From the NCBI GenBank assembly GCA_023525715.1, contig CM042013.1, forward strand, positions 78,987,494-79,051,493: DNA of 64,000 nt. The letters are read 5' to 3'. The notes under the pieces are model-generated. The model worked only from the letters and a program-made list of their open reading frames with translations, had not been told where the DNA came from and ran no database searches. Position 1 is the first letter of the stretch. The number at the start of each line of letters is the position of its first letter. Position numbers and translations under genes: made by a program. Source of the stretch: Cichorium intybus (Eukaryota; Streptophyta; Magnoliopsida; Asterales; Asteraceae). Below, one piece after another: positions 26,913 through 40,079 of this stretch.

Positions 26913-28051
26913 GTGACGACGTCGGACGCATCCTGTGCCTCCTCGGCGGTCATGACGAATGCTCGACCCTTGGTCTTAGGGGCTTCCCCTTTCCCCTGCC
27001 TACCATCGGTAATCCGGAGTGTAGTGGGTGCCGGATTCTGAACCACTCCCTGAGTCAGACGGGGACACTGGGCCTTGAACTGGCCTACCTGATTACAATT
27101 AAAACAAATCTTGACCTCTTGTCGACAATCTTTAGCATAGTGGCCCTCCTTCCCACACTTATGGCATATTAATACCCAGCAACGCCCCTCATGATTCCTT
27201 CCACATTTACCGCATTTACCATGGCTCCTTTGCCCTTGCTTTCCCTGATCTGACCCTCGAAATTTCTTCGACACCTGCTGAGTTTGAATAGGCGCCGGAC
27301 GCTTCTGCTTTTGTTGGGTTTCCAGTTCCAACTCTCAGGCCCGAGCGGCCGCGATCATATCAGTAAGAGTCTGGTGTCTAGCAGCAGACACAAATTCTCG
27401 AATGTCAGTGCGAAGCATCGCCAAGTATCGTGTCATCCTCATTCGCTCGGTCGCCGCAAACTCTGGACAGAAGTGTGCTCGTTCATTAAACTTTTTGGTG
27501 ATCTCCGTCACCGTTTCAGTGGTCTGGGTCAGATTCAGGTATTCCTGCGCCAAGCGTTCCATTTCCACCTGTGGAACATACTCTAGTTTGAACTGTTCCT
27601 TAAACTGCGGCCACATAATGGCATCCAACTGAGCAGGAATGAGATCTTTCGTTCGTATTTCCCACCAATCTTTTGCACCCTCTCTTAGAAGATTTACTGA
27701 AAATGTTACCTTGGTGTTCTCAGGACACGAACAAGTGCGGAAGGCACCTTCTACCGTAGAAATCCACCGCATACTGACAATCGGATCCCTGCCCCCATCG
27801 AACATCGGAGGCGAACAAGCCGAAAAGTCCTTATAACTTGCATCCCTAGCCTGTGATGTGCCCTAAGTAGCCAGTCGCTCCTCGAGCATTGCCCATAGCT
27901 CAGCCTTAATCGTACCAAAGAACTAAGGTATCGCAGCCAACACTTCTTGCGAAACCTCTTCCGCTATCAGGTTGCGGAGATTTTCATCAGTCGGTCCTCC
28001 CCCACTCGAGGCACCCGCATCTGGTCCACCGTTACTTCGAGTGACTGCCAT
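26913..28051 (-). pseudogene. gag: Element C gag with three zinc knuckles
   Basis: The ATG on the minus strand is at 28051 (MAVTRSNGGPDAG). Stops lie near 27924, 27866 and 27336, and the rest is in one frame. Capsid features are MFDGGRDPIVSMRWISTVEG, a DWWEIRTK segment and a PQVEMERLAQEYLNL helix. After the third stop come a basic stretch and three knuckles: CGKCGRNHEGRC, CHKCGKEGHYAKDC and CFNCNQVGQFKAQC. In the third the histidine is glutamine, so it would not bind zinc normally. It packages the element RNA in the particle. Confidence 0.83.
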
Positions 28052-28818
28052 TCTGAAATGCGCAACAGTTTCTAATATCAATACTCGGGTCACTCCTATC
28101 TACCCGACTACTTGACTTTCTAGGACTTTGGTTGACTACCCTTGACTCAAGCGTGAATCTTGTGCTTTCGGTATTACTGGCCTGGTACTACCTTCCACAC
28201 CTATTCGCCCTTGTTCCAAGTTCGTCAATCATCCTCCTAAAATGTCACACGCACTAAACCATTTCCTATGACTCATGCGGTCATGCACCGTGGTTCCTAA
28301 TCTTTTGATCTAACTCTCCATCTCACACGTGCCTAAGAGAACTATTGCTAATGTCGTCGAGTCGCCTCACGGACGCACGGCCGTACACAATCATAAATAA
28401 GATAGACGTTCGAATAACTGATCTACCCTAAAGTCACAACCAAACAAGAAACAGCCAGTAAGGCTAGACCAAAAATTCTTAGGCTATCTTACCCTAATTG
28501 CATATAACCTACCAGCATTCACTAATCAACCTAACGACAGTAGCGTAAAATTCCAAAGCAGCACATATGGCACAAAACAGTCTACAGAGTATATTATCCA
28601 GGCAAATTTACATCCTAGCACAATACATTTTATCTCATAACACAAACTTGGCATGGGTAATTGGGAATCACAAAACTTACTTGAGCTCGGCTGACGGTTC
28701 GCATCGCAACTTCTTTTACTTTAATTTAACCTTCCAAAAACATTTTCTTAACAAAATCGCTCAGTCCTAAGTTTGAGTTTGGATTCCCAATACAGTTCAT
28801 CTAAATCCCTCAAACCAA
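28052..28818 (-). other. Leader of element C between primer site and gag
   Basis: Non-coding sequence of about 770 bases between the primer-binding site and the gag ATG, as expected for the untranslated leader that carries the packaging signal. No open frame of note. Confidence 0.6.
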
Positions 28819-28831
28819 GGCTCTGATACCA
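28819..28831 (-). promoter_or_regulatory. Primer-binding site of element C (tRNA-Met)
   Basis: On the minus strand TGGTATCAGAGCC, complementary to the 3' end of plant initiator tRNA-Met, three bases after the LTR end (TTACA). Confidence 0.92.
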
Positions 28832-29150
28832 ATTTGTAACGCCCAAATTTCAAAAATTTTAAAAATCATTTATTACCAAGGTTCCAATAAAACATTTATT
28901 CGAAAACATAAAACTGCTCAACATAATATTTAAATTAACAGCGGAAACATTTGAAAATACTATTATAGTTCATTACCACCAATCTCTTGAATGCGACGCG
29001 CTGCCGTCAAGCCTTGCCCTTCCCTTTGTCATTTGAATTACCTGAAATGTTATAAAATCAACGGGTAAGCTTAAAGCTTAGTGAGTCCACAAGTTACCAT
29101 ACATGCCCACACATTAAACAACCCGTCCTCGAGAACGACTCGACCCTACC

Positions 29151-29310
29151 CGCCATACAACAGCTATGGGCGTCCATCATACAACAGCTATGGACACGGG
29201 AAGGTTCTACCCATCATACAATAGCTATGGGTTCCCGGTTATGGCCCAGCCCATCATACAACAGCTATGGGACAATACAATAGTCCAACTCGCCATACAA
29301 CAGCTACGAG
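29151..29310 (-). repeat. Five hairpins with a conserved loop and changing stems
   Basis: A core CATACAACAGCTA (one copy CATACAATAGCTA) occurs five times at 29151-29172, 29172-29195, 29209-29232, 29250-29271 and 29289-29310. Each is bounded by short arms that pair with each other but differ between copies: CGCC/GGCG, GTCCAT/ATGGAC, ACCCAT/ATGGGT, CCCAT/ATGGG and CTCG/CGAG. It lies downstream of the LTR TATA box, so it would be in the element RNA. Confidence 0.85.
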
Positions 29311-30111
29311 GGGACACACATCAGTACTGAGCCCAACAACAAATAACCACGGATATAGAGCAAATCATATAAATGTAAACACACACAAGATGCCTAACAT
29401 GCAACATCATATAGTAAGGTGAGGGTACTCACCTGGTTCGAAACCGTGTAGATATTCTTTAATATCCCCACTTAGCTCGTCCACACACCTAAATCCCACA
29501 CACATACAACATATCAATTACTGACCAGGCTCTTACAGACCTGTCTAAAGGTTAGACTCAATATTTGCCATCAAACCGTGGTCAAAACTAAGTTCCTGGT
29601 CAAGCAGTCGCTCGCCGCGGCGTGGCTCCTCATCCTACGCGCCGCGGCTATCACCGAATAAACACGGGGTTTCAGCCGAGTCCGCGCCGCTGACATAGCC
29701 AGTCCGCGTCGCGGCTCGTAACATTCCAAAATGTTTTTAGCGTTTAACAGTACATCAACCGGCTAGGGTTTCACTCCAAAACCCTTCCTGAGATCAGAAA
29801 CTACCCTAAGATCACTTCCTTAGGGACATGCAAGTCTATTCATGTCCTTAGTCTAACCCTAAGGGTTACAAGTCATCTAAGACTACTACTTAAGGAATAA
29901 CACCATAAAAACGGGATAAACTGAAATATCAGAAGGTAAATCCTCTTACATTGCTTCTGGAAAACAGAGAAATGCACCCGATCGGCTACAGCCTTCCCCA
30001 TGTTGTATTTCTTTCTTCAAACCTCCAAAGCCTTGGAACCAAAGAGTCTCTGCTGAAACCAGACGCCTCTGCTCCAAAAACTCCCAAAAAACACGAACCC
30101 TAGGGCTGGGT

Positions 30112-30124
30112 CCCTTTATATAGG
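30112..30124 (-). promoter_or_regulatory. TATA box of the element C LTR
   Basis: CCTATATAAAGGG on the minus strand, about 140 bases from the LTR start and directly downstream of the GC-rich repeats. Confidence 0.75.
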
Positions 30125-30260
30125 CGTTTAAATCCGAATTAGGGTTTTTCACCTTAGAGGCGCACCGCGCCGCGCGTGCAAATTTCACACGTTTCTGGAT
30201 CCTTCCTAAAGTCGCGCCGCGGATTAGCCCGAGCCGCGACTCGGCGGAACGGGTCTTACA

Positions 30261-30566
30261 ATATTGTTAACATGTATTAGAGAATCTTAATACTCATAAA
30301 CAACTACTTGCATAGCTATAAACAATTATAAAAATAAACAAATAATTCCCTAACAGTCCAACATTATCTTTAGACTCAGCAGTATAATCATCCTATAGGT
30401 TTGCAACCTATCTTAGGTTCTTAGGTCCAACAAACTGTCTTACGATGTATCTTATCATAGCCTTAACTTTCTTGCTTATGGTCTTATCTCAATTCCATAT
30501 TCTTACTTAAGCCTCACACAGTTTAAGTCTAGGTTCGACTCTCAACACATAATTCGCTTAAACTAT
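30261..30566 (-). mobile_element. Leader fragment of Ty3 element D
   Basis: About 300 bases between the outer edge of the LTR of C and the primer site of D. It should be the untranslated leader of D, cut by the insertion of C. No coding content. The rest of D (gag-pol) is not in the window. Confidence 0.6.
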
Positions 30567-30579
30567 GGCTCTGATACCA
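30567..30579 (-). promoter_or_regulatory. Primer-binding site of element D (tRNA-Met)
   Basis: TGGTATCAGAGCC on the minus strand, two bases from the LTR end that reads GGGGTGTTATA in element orientation. Confidence 0.9.
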
Positions 30580-31434
30580 ACTATAACACCCCGAATTTTC
30601 ATACACCTTAAATGGTGAAAAACTTTATAAAAACATTAAGTGTCAAAATATCAGCTTTTAAAAACTTTTCTCATGACATAAAGTCATATCTTAAAATTTC
30701 GGTCCCAACAAAAACATTTAAGTTTTAAGAAAATGTATAAACAACTTCGGGGTTACAACTCCATATCATACTACACCATAGAAAGCAAGTTAGGATACAA
30801 ACCGTTACATCGGCCAAAGCTCACTCCTTCTAAAATCCCAATTTCTTCGGGTCATCTACTTGCTTCTATCACTCGTGTCTAGAACCTGGGATACATGGCA
30901 TAAAATAAAATACGTAAGACGAAAACGTCTCGTGAGCTACATGGGTTTAGACACAAAACATTTATAAACATAACATATATCCTTTTCAAAACCTTTGTAA
31001 TCAAATCATATGATAACACTTGCTGTTAAAATCATTATAACTGAAACATATCATCATTTTGCTTTTAAAGCCTTTCATAAGAAGTTTGTTATTATAAAAC
31101 TTTCATTACTTAAACTTGACTGGTATCTTAACACAATTGATTTTTTATACTTAGGGCCTTAATCACTCTTGGTGATACCCCAAGTCTATACCAGAATGGA
31201 GAGAACTTGATCAGTCCATCCTGGCCTCATTAGCTTAGGACATCTACTTCGCGAAGGGAGTGGTACCGTCCTAGTAGATTCCTCTATAGTCCCCTTGGGG
31301 AACATCATTGCCCGTGCCAACCATTATCCTTTCATTCACATTACTTTACCTGCATTACATAGCTTGCTTCAAAATACAGTTATTCAAAAACATAACTTTG
31401 CTTCTTGTCAAACATTTTCTCAAATACTCATTAA

Positions 31435-31805
31435 GGCTAGATGTCAAAACATTCTTTCATAACCACTTAAGGCTCAATGCCAAAACATTATTTCATAAAA
31501 CATTAAGCTAGACGCCAAAACATACTTTCATAACCATTGTGGCTTGAAGCCAAAACATACTTTCGAATTATTGTGGCTTGATGCCAAAACATATTTTCAA
31601 ATCACTATGGCTTGATGCCAAAACATACTTTCAAATCATTATGGCTTGATGCCAAAACTTACTTTCAAATCATTATGGCTTGATGCCAAAACATATTTTC
31701 AAATCATTATGGCTTGATGCGAAAATATATTTTCAAATCATTATGGCTTGATGCCAAAACTTACTTTCAAATCATTATGACTTGATGCCAAAACATACTT
31801 TCAAA
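31435..31805 (-). repeat. 34-bp tandem repeat array in the LTR of D, about 11 units
   Basis: The unit contains TGGCTTGATGCCAAAACA and then TACTTTCAAATCATTA. The outer copies at the left are more divergent and the central ones almost identical. Each unit holds a small inverted repeat TGGC-TTGAT-GCCA. Confidence 0.9.
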
Positions 31806-32400
31806 ATCTTCTTATAAAACTTTCATAATCATATCATAACTAGAATGATTTGCATATCATTTAATATTCAAAAACGTCGCATAAAAGCATTATCAATAAT
31901 TTGCCATGTACCCCATAGTGGGAAAAAGCCACATGTACTCACCTTAGTAGCCAGGTACGTCTAGCTACACTAATCCACACAACTCTAGCATTTCGTTGCT
32001 TCGAACGTCTTCCAATATCTATTAATCTAATAGAATATCATAACTTATTAGACAACCGAACATATAGTAATTGTCTAAAAATTCTTGAGCTACTTCTAGT
32101 TCTATTCCAATGTCCAAATATGACTCTTAAGGCATAATAACCATTTTGGACGATTTTACCCCTTTATCCCATTTTTGACCAAAAATTGTATTTTCGGGTT
32201 TTACAAAGTTATTCTAGAAAACTTATGAATCTTACTTCTCTTTAGACTTACTCAAATCATTAGATGTCAAAAAGACAATCCTTTTACCCATTTAGCAAAA
32301 TTTTATAATAAAAGTTTCTAAATATAGAAAACGTTGATAAAACATGCTATTTACATTTATTTGACACTAATAGGTTACCAACACTTCATACAACATCCCA

Positions 32401-34119
<1,719 letters not shown>

Positions 34120-35616
34120 TTATATTCATATGCCTCTACTTAGGCTACAACTAGAACTTTTAGTTTTGACTGTGACTATTTTGGTCATTTCTTTTAGTCT
34201 CAAATCTTTTACCTAATTTCATTCCATTGGAACATTTTAACCTTTTTACGAATAACACTCTAGTTGAATTCCATAATTTCAAAACATTAAACATATTACA
34301 GTTCCATCTCTTTTCTTCGTTAAAGTATAGTTCATGATTTCGTTTCGGTTCTTTACACCTTTTAAACCTAGAATTCATTTCATATTGCATAAACATGCTC
34401 TAGGAAGTAAGCTTTTATTCTCCTTTGTTGTTTACTTTAATTTCCAAATTTCCATGTCAAGTTTTACTAGAGATAGAGCAAAAACTGTCAAATAAGCGAA
34501 CCACCCAAATTCTTTAATCTGTTTACTTATGAACGACTATGTTTATAAAAAGGTTTACGCCATACATATTTCAATTCCATTCCCATGTTGCATATGACCA
34601 AACGAATAACAACTTTATGAAGCTTTCGGATTTATCATTTGTCATACTTTAACGAACTTATCACAACTCAATATTCATCTACGTAAGGTTCATGTAGGCA
34701 TGTAAATTTCTTACATGCAATTTCACTACGCAACACGTTTTAACTTTTACTAATCGATTTCCAAGGGTCGGAAGAATCTACCTTCACATATTCGACATAA
34801 GAAAACTGAAGTTGAAATCTTGAGTGAAACTCATGGGTCTGATCAGGAGGGAACCACTGCTGACCAACTTCATTTTCGGCCACCACTGGGCAGTCGCCTC
34901 TGGGATGGAGCTCGCCGCCACTGACCACCGTGAACGTCATTTTTTTTGCTACCACTTGTGGCTAGTATACTTTTGTATCTAGTTGTGTAGAAATCAGAGG
35001 GATTAAAGTTAAGATTAAACAAGAAATCGGACCATTTCCTTGAACACTTCAACCATCTACCATCACTTCCGGCCACCATCGTCACCGTCGTTGGTGGTGG
35101 CGCACCACCAGATCGTCGGCGCTAGCAGCAGTTGCAGTTGTCCAATCCCTTTCCATTGTTCTTGCTTTCCCTCTACTCCCTCTCGATCCGTTTCTCGTCC
35201 TTGTCGGGTCTGTCTCTCGGGGTTTCGATTCACCCAACACGAAACCAGTTGTGTGTGTGCCTCGTTTGTTGTCTGAACTTCTCCTTCGACATCTGCTGGG
35301 ATCGTGAACCACAAGGACCAGCATCGATCCTCTAGCCCTAACACTTTCTCCTTCATGTGATTCTCTTTGATTCGGACGCACACACACGTGTAATCGGTTT
35401 ATGTTTGTGAGCTGAGCGGAATCTGAAAAAGTCTAATCCAAATTCCGTACTTTTGAATCACATGTTATATCTCCTGTTCTCTGATTCGATTTGGCAAACA
35501 GTAACTCACAAGAATCAATTTTTTTTTGTTGTATGCGTGCTCCCCTCTTTTGATTTCTGCTTTCCTATCTCTCAGAATCTCGATCGTATTCTCTCTCTCT
35601 CGATTTCGGGATTACA

Positions 35617-36199
35617 CACTGATATCGTTGCGTATTTCGTACATATTTTATACGATATCAGGGTATTTTTATAGATAAATTAAGCTAAAAAGAACTAAAA
35701 TACTCACTTTACTTGGAAAATATCAATTATGCAGGTTTTAAGCAAAAAGGAACAAAATGGGCCAAAAAGAACCAAAGTTGGAACAAGCAGGGACCAAAAT
35801 TGACAAGTTGCTGAAAATGACCCATTAGCGCCGCTAATATTAAGGATTAGCGACGCTAATCGTGCAGTTGCGAAAAATCCGCGGGCGAGATTCGCGTTTG
35901 ACTGGTGAGCTGGTTTCAAGGGTTTTTAAATATCAGCGACGCTAATTCAATAATTAGCGACGCTAATGTCCCCTAGAGTCTATAAATAGCCGTCTTCACC
36001 TGCCAGAAAGGGAGTTCAGCCCCTGCGTTTTACCCACGACCCCGTGTTAGTACTGAAAGTCTAATCGTTGACCAACCCGTAGTTTGATATTTTAGGATTG
36101 TAATGTCAAACTTCTTATTTTGATGGAATGAATTTACTTTCATGTGAATGTTTTGATGAATGATTTAATTGTTTAATGTATGCCCTTAACTAACATCTC
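35617..36199 (+). mobile_element. LTR fragment of another element with palindromes at a TATA box
   Basis: Begins near a 10-bp inverted repeat (CTGATATCGT ... ACGATATCAG, 35619-35664). Four 15-bp palindromes of the type ATTAGCG-N-CGCTAAT lie at 35824, 35846, 35932 and 35953, and TATAAATA at 35981 follows the last by 13 bases. The sequence after the TATA box is transcript-like and reaches the LTR of element E. It looks like the U3-R part of an LTR, perhaps of the Athila/Tat type. No coding part is left. Confidence 0.5.
35824..35967. promoter_or_regulatory. Four 15-bp palindromes upstream of a TATA box
   Basis: ATTAGCGCCGCTAAT, ATTAGCGACGCTAAT (twice) and ATCAGCGACGCTAAT. The left two are 22 bases apart and the right two 21 bases apart. 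They are probably binding sites for a dimeric factor or a methylation target, placed just upstream of TATAAATA at 35981. Confidence 0.75.
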
Positions 36200-37086
36200 T
36201 GATAAGTTAAGTTCGGATAACATTGCAATCATTTGAAATCCAATAATGGATTTCGGAACTCCAAAAGAGCTCAAGATCAGAAAGTACTCGGAAGACCACA
36301 CTCCGAACTAACTCAGAAGACCAAGTCATACATAATCATATTTCCAAAGACACTCTGATTAAACCAGCCAGGACTCCGAAATCCACTTAGGATTTCAGAC
36401 TATCAATATCAACCAACTCAAGGAAATATCTTACTCAAACATTCAACAAAGAAGACTGAAGATCAAAGAATATCTAGAAGATAAGGCAAGGGATAAGTAC
36501 TCCAACTTATAGGACATGATTAGACTAGATCAGACGTGGCCATTTAGAAGCATGTCTTGTGTACTTAAAATACTATTATATTATAGGCAAGCCACCCTAG
36601 TCTGACATTGTATTTTTATATTAGATTCACCTTCTCTTATCTGACTGAAGAGAGACATGTTGTCTCCTCTTCAGTCCATAGGTTATTATCCGAAGGTCCT
36701 CCCTTAGTCTATAAAAGGGAGACCAAGTTCATCTTTAGTCCTCATGGTTTTGAGAGACTTCATGTAATACATTTCAACTATCAATACAATCTCTCATTCC
36801 ATCAACTCTTGTGTTCTTATCTGCATTTCTTACTGTTCTTATATTTCTAGCACACTTAACTTTCAGTCTTTTCTTTTCAAGTTATATTACTGCTAATCCT
36901 TATTATTGTTGAGCTATTAAGATCTATTCTAAGTATCACTCCTTTATTATAATTCCGCAACCACATCAAGTCTTCGGACTTGTCCATCTCAAGTCTCAGG
37001 ACTTGTACCTCCAAAACTTCCAGTTTCGGATCTTTACTTTCCACAATCTTTATTTCCGCACTTACTTAGAATATTTGGTGACAACA
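36200..37086 (+). mobile_element. 5' LTR of element E
   Basis: The right end is sharp: GTGACAACA followed by ATTGGTATCAGAGCC. The left end is probably TGATAAGTT at 36200, giving about 887 bp, but no target duplication is visible. A TATA box lies at 36709-36717. The rest is AT-rich with repeated CGGACTT/CAGGACTTG phrases near the end. Confidence 0.65.
36709..36717 (+). promoter_or_regulatory. TATA box of the element E LTR
   Basis: CTATAAAAG, followed by GGGAGACC, about 375 bases before the LTR end. Confidence 0.7.
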
Positions 37087-37087
37087 A

Positions 37088-37101
37088 TTGGTATCAGAGC
37101 C
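37088..37101 (+). promoter_or_regulatory. Primer-binding site of element E (tRNA-Met)
   Basis: TTGGTATCAGAGCC directly after the LTR end. Confidence 0.92.
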
Positions 37102-37263
37102 TGAATAGCTGTCTATAAGATTCTAAGTGCCTAGTTTGCTCAAAACCTTGGCTGTAGCAACAACCTTAGAATCCTTTGTGGACCATTGCATGCTATTATA
37201 GCTCAAATTCTTAAGAACCTGTTTTTCACATCAAAACAAATCGGAATCTTCTTTTCTCACATA

Positions 37264-38439
37264 ATGCAGATGAACTACTCTCTCAATGTTGCAAACAGTG
37301 TCGGAGGCTCCAATCGAGCTCCTATACTCATTCCTACTGAGTATAATGGATGGGCGTCTCTTATGTGCAACTATCTCAAAACCAAAGGGAAAGACATTTG
37401 GCGTTCAGTCGAAGAAGGACCATATCTTCAATCATATACCCCTAGACCAGACACAGCAGAAGAAGCTCTAGGTGGTACTTCTCATCCAAGGCTAACACCT
37501 TTAGATATAGAGAAAATGGACAATGACCAAATTGCTTTCACTGAAATCCAATGTGGAATTCCTCTGGAACTCTTTGATCTCATACAGAATTGTACAACAG
37601 CTCAGCAGATCTGGGTTCTCTTACAAAATATGTTCTTAGTAGCGGAGGAAGCAAAAGACCAAAAGTTGGTGTCAAGTCTCTCTGAATACACACACTTCTC
37701 AACATTTCCCAGAGAATCACTAAGACAGGCGTTCACACGGTTCTCCATAATCGTGACTAGACTTCTAAGCTCAGGAGCAGAAAGAACCAATCAAGAGATC
37801 AATCATCGATTTCTTGAGGGACTTGGAAAAGATTGGATGCTTGTAAAAATGATCCTTCAAGATTCAGGAAAGTTGAAAACTTTCAATATGTACCGACTGT
37901 ACAACAATCTCATTGGACAAGAGAATGACATAAAAAGCAATCAACAACAGCAGCAACTAGGTGGACCTCTGGCTCTAGTTGCTGGGCATAACTACTCAAC
38001 AATAGACAACATCCCTCAGCAACTGGTACAATATCAGCAAGCAACTCAGCAACAAACCAACCCGAACATCCTCCCACCTCAGACTGCTCCTACTCAAATC
38101 TTACCACAGCCTCAGCAACCAAATCCTATACCTTCATATCACCCATCTCAACCACAAATTTCCTACCCTTCACACTATCAAACTCCGACGGTTCAATACC
38201 AATCTTCACAAATCTCTCAATCATCCATTCAATCTAAACCAACAACCCTTGCACTTCCAGCTCCAATACAAACTACCGAATCATACTACTCAGAATACGA
38301 TGAAGCAGAAGAAGCAGCCTATCAACATGAGATAGCTATGATCAGTCAGAAGTTCAACCGAATACCATCCTACTCTGGTCAGAAAAAGAACTTTCGATCC
38401 TCCAACCAAAATGGAGAGATGATGGGTATGACAAAGTGA
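37264..38439 (+). CDS. gag: SIRE-type gag, N-terminal part, of element E
   Basis: The ATG at 37264 gives MQMNYSLNVANSVGG, and the frame is open further upstream. The copia gag domain is clear: a YNGWASLMCNYLKTKGKDIW start, QIAFTEIQCGIPLELFDLI, AQQIWVLLQNMF and INHRFLEGLGKDWMLVKMIL. A Gln/Pro-rich low-complexity stretch (about residues 220-330) and an acidic EYDEAEEAAYQHEIAMI follow. The frame stops at 38437. No zinc knuckle occurs in this frame where SIRE gag usually has one. The protein forms the cytoplasmic particle. Confidence 0.82.
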   Translation: MQMNYSLNVANSVGGSNRAPILIPTEYNGWASLMCNYLKTKGKDIWRSVEEGPYLQSYTPRPDTAEEALGGTSHPRLTPLDIEKMDNDQIAFTEIQCGIPLELFDLIQNCTTAQQIWVLLQNMFLVAEEAKDQKLVSSLSEYTHFSTFPRESLRQAFTRFSIIVTRLLSSGAERTNQEINHRFLEGLGKDWMLVKMILQDSGKLKTFNMYRLYNNLIGQENDIKSNQQQQQLGGPLALVAGHNYSTIDNIPQQLVQYQQATQQQTNPNILPPQTAPTQILPQPQQPNPIPSYHPSQPQISYPSHYQTPTVQYQSSQISQSSIQSKPTTLALPAPIQTTESYYSEYDEAEEAAYQHEIAMISQKFNRIPSYSGQKKNFRSSNQNGEMMGMTK

Positions 38440-40074
38440 TAAAATTTAAGAATAGACTAGAAGATAAAAAACTATTTTGTGATAAACTTACTGCTGATTT
38501 GAAGATCGAACAGACTTCTAGGACTTTGTTAGAAAACTCAAATCAGCTTTTGACATCACAAAGGGATTTAGCCCAAAGTAATAATGTAAGACTAAACAAA
38601 TTAGTAGATTAGTTGTATCATGCAACTGAAGTTTTCAAATCTCCTGCTAACACTAACTCTTCAAAAAACACTTTTAATTAGGGATGGGCAAGAAAAACCA
38701 TAAACAAAAACTATCCTATATATAACAGAAAAAGTCCGTTTTTTCAGTACCCTTCAAATGAATATGATGATAAACATGATAAGGACACAACCAAGAACCT
38801 TTCTAAATCTCCTGACAATGAATCAGAAATTGCCATCTCTGAGTCAAAAGAAGGAATTAAAATTCCCTTTTCATATTTCTCAGAAGCAGACACGGCTGAA
38901 ATCAGCAAATTGTCTACTGCTTCAGTCCCATTCATGCCTAGACACATGACCACGGTCACGAACTATCCATCATCAAGTTCTCAGCAACACTCTTTCTTAG
39001 AAAATCAGCAAGGTAACTGTGTTACTGAAAAATGTATTCCAGATCTTAAAAATCTGCAAAGTTCAAACAATGAAGAGGTTGATGAAGAAATTGAAATGGA
39101 AAAGTCCCCAGGCAGTATCATCATTAAAAATGATTTTAACAAAATTATAATCAGAAACCCTAATGTTGCTGATATGTTCAATATGACTTCCGAACCTTCA
39201 AGTTCTGACACTAAGTCATCTGAAGACAGATCAAAACATAATTCTTCAAACAATCCAATCAAAATTTCGCTCAAAAAACTTAAAGTCAATTATGAGGGGA
39301 CAAGCTCCCTGAATGATTCTTTATCTGACTCTTCCCCAAGAGAAACTTTTCAAAAAGGAAAAGGAAACAATTTAACCAAACAAGGAGTAAAACCAATTCT
39401 AAACAGAAGAGATCTCAGATCACCTCGATCGCATGCAAGATTTGAACAAAAACAATGCTTCTACACTCAGAAACGATCAAAAGCTAATTCTACTTTTATC
39501 ACTCCAAGTCATACTCAGAAATCCACTTCTTCACTCAGAAAATACATCTATAAGGGATTACTTCCGACTCCAAAAATCAAACCTTTTCAGCAATTTCAAA
39601 ACATCAGAAATTCTGATTACAACTCCGAATTTCCAAAATTAACAAAAAATTCAAAAGGATTTCAAAACAGTCCCACAGTATCTAAGAAACCTATGAATGA
39701 GTCCGAGAAAACAAAAATCTCATTTTTTGAGCAAACTCCAAACGTCATCGGAACCAAATTCAAAAGTATAATTATTCCACTCCAAAAATTTAAAACGACA
39801 ACAAAGTAATACTTGCTGTCACTGTTGCAATCATCATTCTAAAGTAGTCATTGCTACTGATTCAAAACACATTACATCTCACACAAAAACTTTCACTCCA
39901 AAAATTTCAAAAAGATTTGTTAAAAGGTGGGTTGTAAAATCATCCATTTCTGAGCCGAAATCACCCTCGGAAACAGAAAATCCCATCAAATCAAATATCA
40001 AAAATAATTCTTCCACGTCTATGAAAACAATTGGGACCAAACAAGTCTGGGTTCCCAAACTAACTATCTAATCT
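38440..40074 (+). pseudogene. gag: C-terminal part of gag of element E, frameshifted
   Basis: Shifted frame after 38437: a coiled-coil stretch (KFKNRLEDKKLFCDKL to about 38608), two stops, then an open 299-codon stretch (38910-39809) rich in Ser, Lys and Asn. Near 39822 another frame gives a cysteine/histidine cluster (CCHCCNHH), perhaps the remains of a zinc knuckle. It ends KQVWVPKLTI and a TAA at 40069-40071. The same WVPK ending precedes the gag stop in the array elements, so the end of gag is well defined. Confidence 0.6.
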
Positions 40075-40079
40075 CTCAG

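Larger units (their letters stand above)
25222..30260 (-). mobile_element. Ty3/gypsy (Tekay-like) element C, 3' part missing
   Basis: Read on the minus strand: LTR (30260-28835), primer site, gag, protease, RT and the start of RNase H, cut at 25222 by element B. Integrase and the 3' LTR are not in the window, and the left flank of A/B lacks them too, so they were deleted. The 5' LTR edge lies inside the leader of element D. Confidence 0.8.
28835..30260 (-). mobile_element. 5' LTR of element C, 1426 bp
   Basis: The ends are TGTAACGCCC (plus-strand left) and GGGTCTTACA (right), giving TG...CA with imperfect inverted ends. In element orientation a GC-rich U3 (30250-30130) with GCGCCGC cores is followed by a TATA box (30124-30112). 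More GCGNCGC cores lie at 29712-29639, and a set of five small hairpins at 29310-29151 belongs to the transcribed part. Only this LTR remains. Confidence 0.85.

Noticed and set aside
28819..28831. tRNA gene fragments at the TGGTATCAGAGCC sites
   Set aside because: Only the primer-binding complement of the tRNA-Met 3' end is present. No cloverleaf can be drawn around these sites.
29151..29310. CRISPR-like array
   Set aside because: Regular loops with variable short arms in a plant LTR. No spacers of constant length and no cas genes, so hairpins fit and CRISPR does not.
35040..35387. Overlapping frames on both strands near 35.1-35.4 kb
   Set aside because: They overlap each other on both strands within the proposed LTR of D. 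Open because the local DNA is GC-richer, with no domain.
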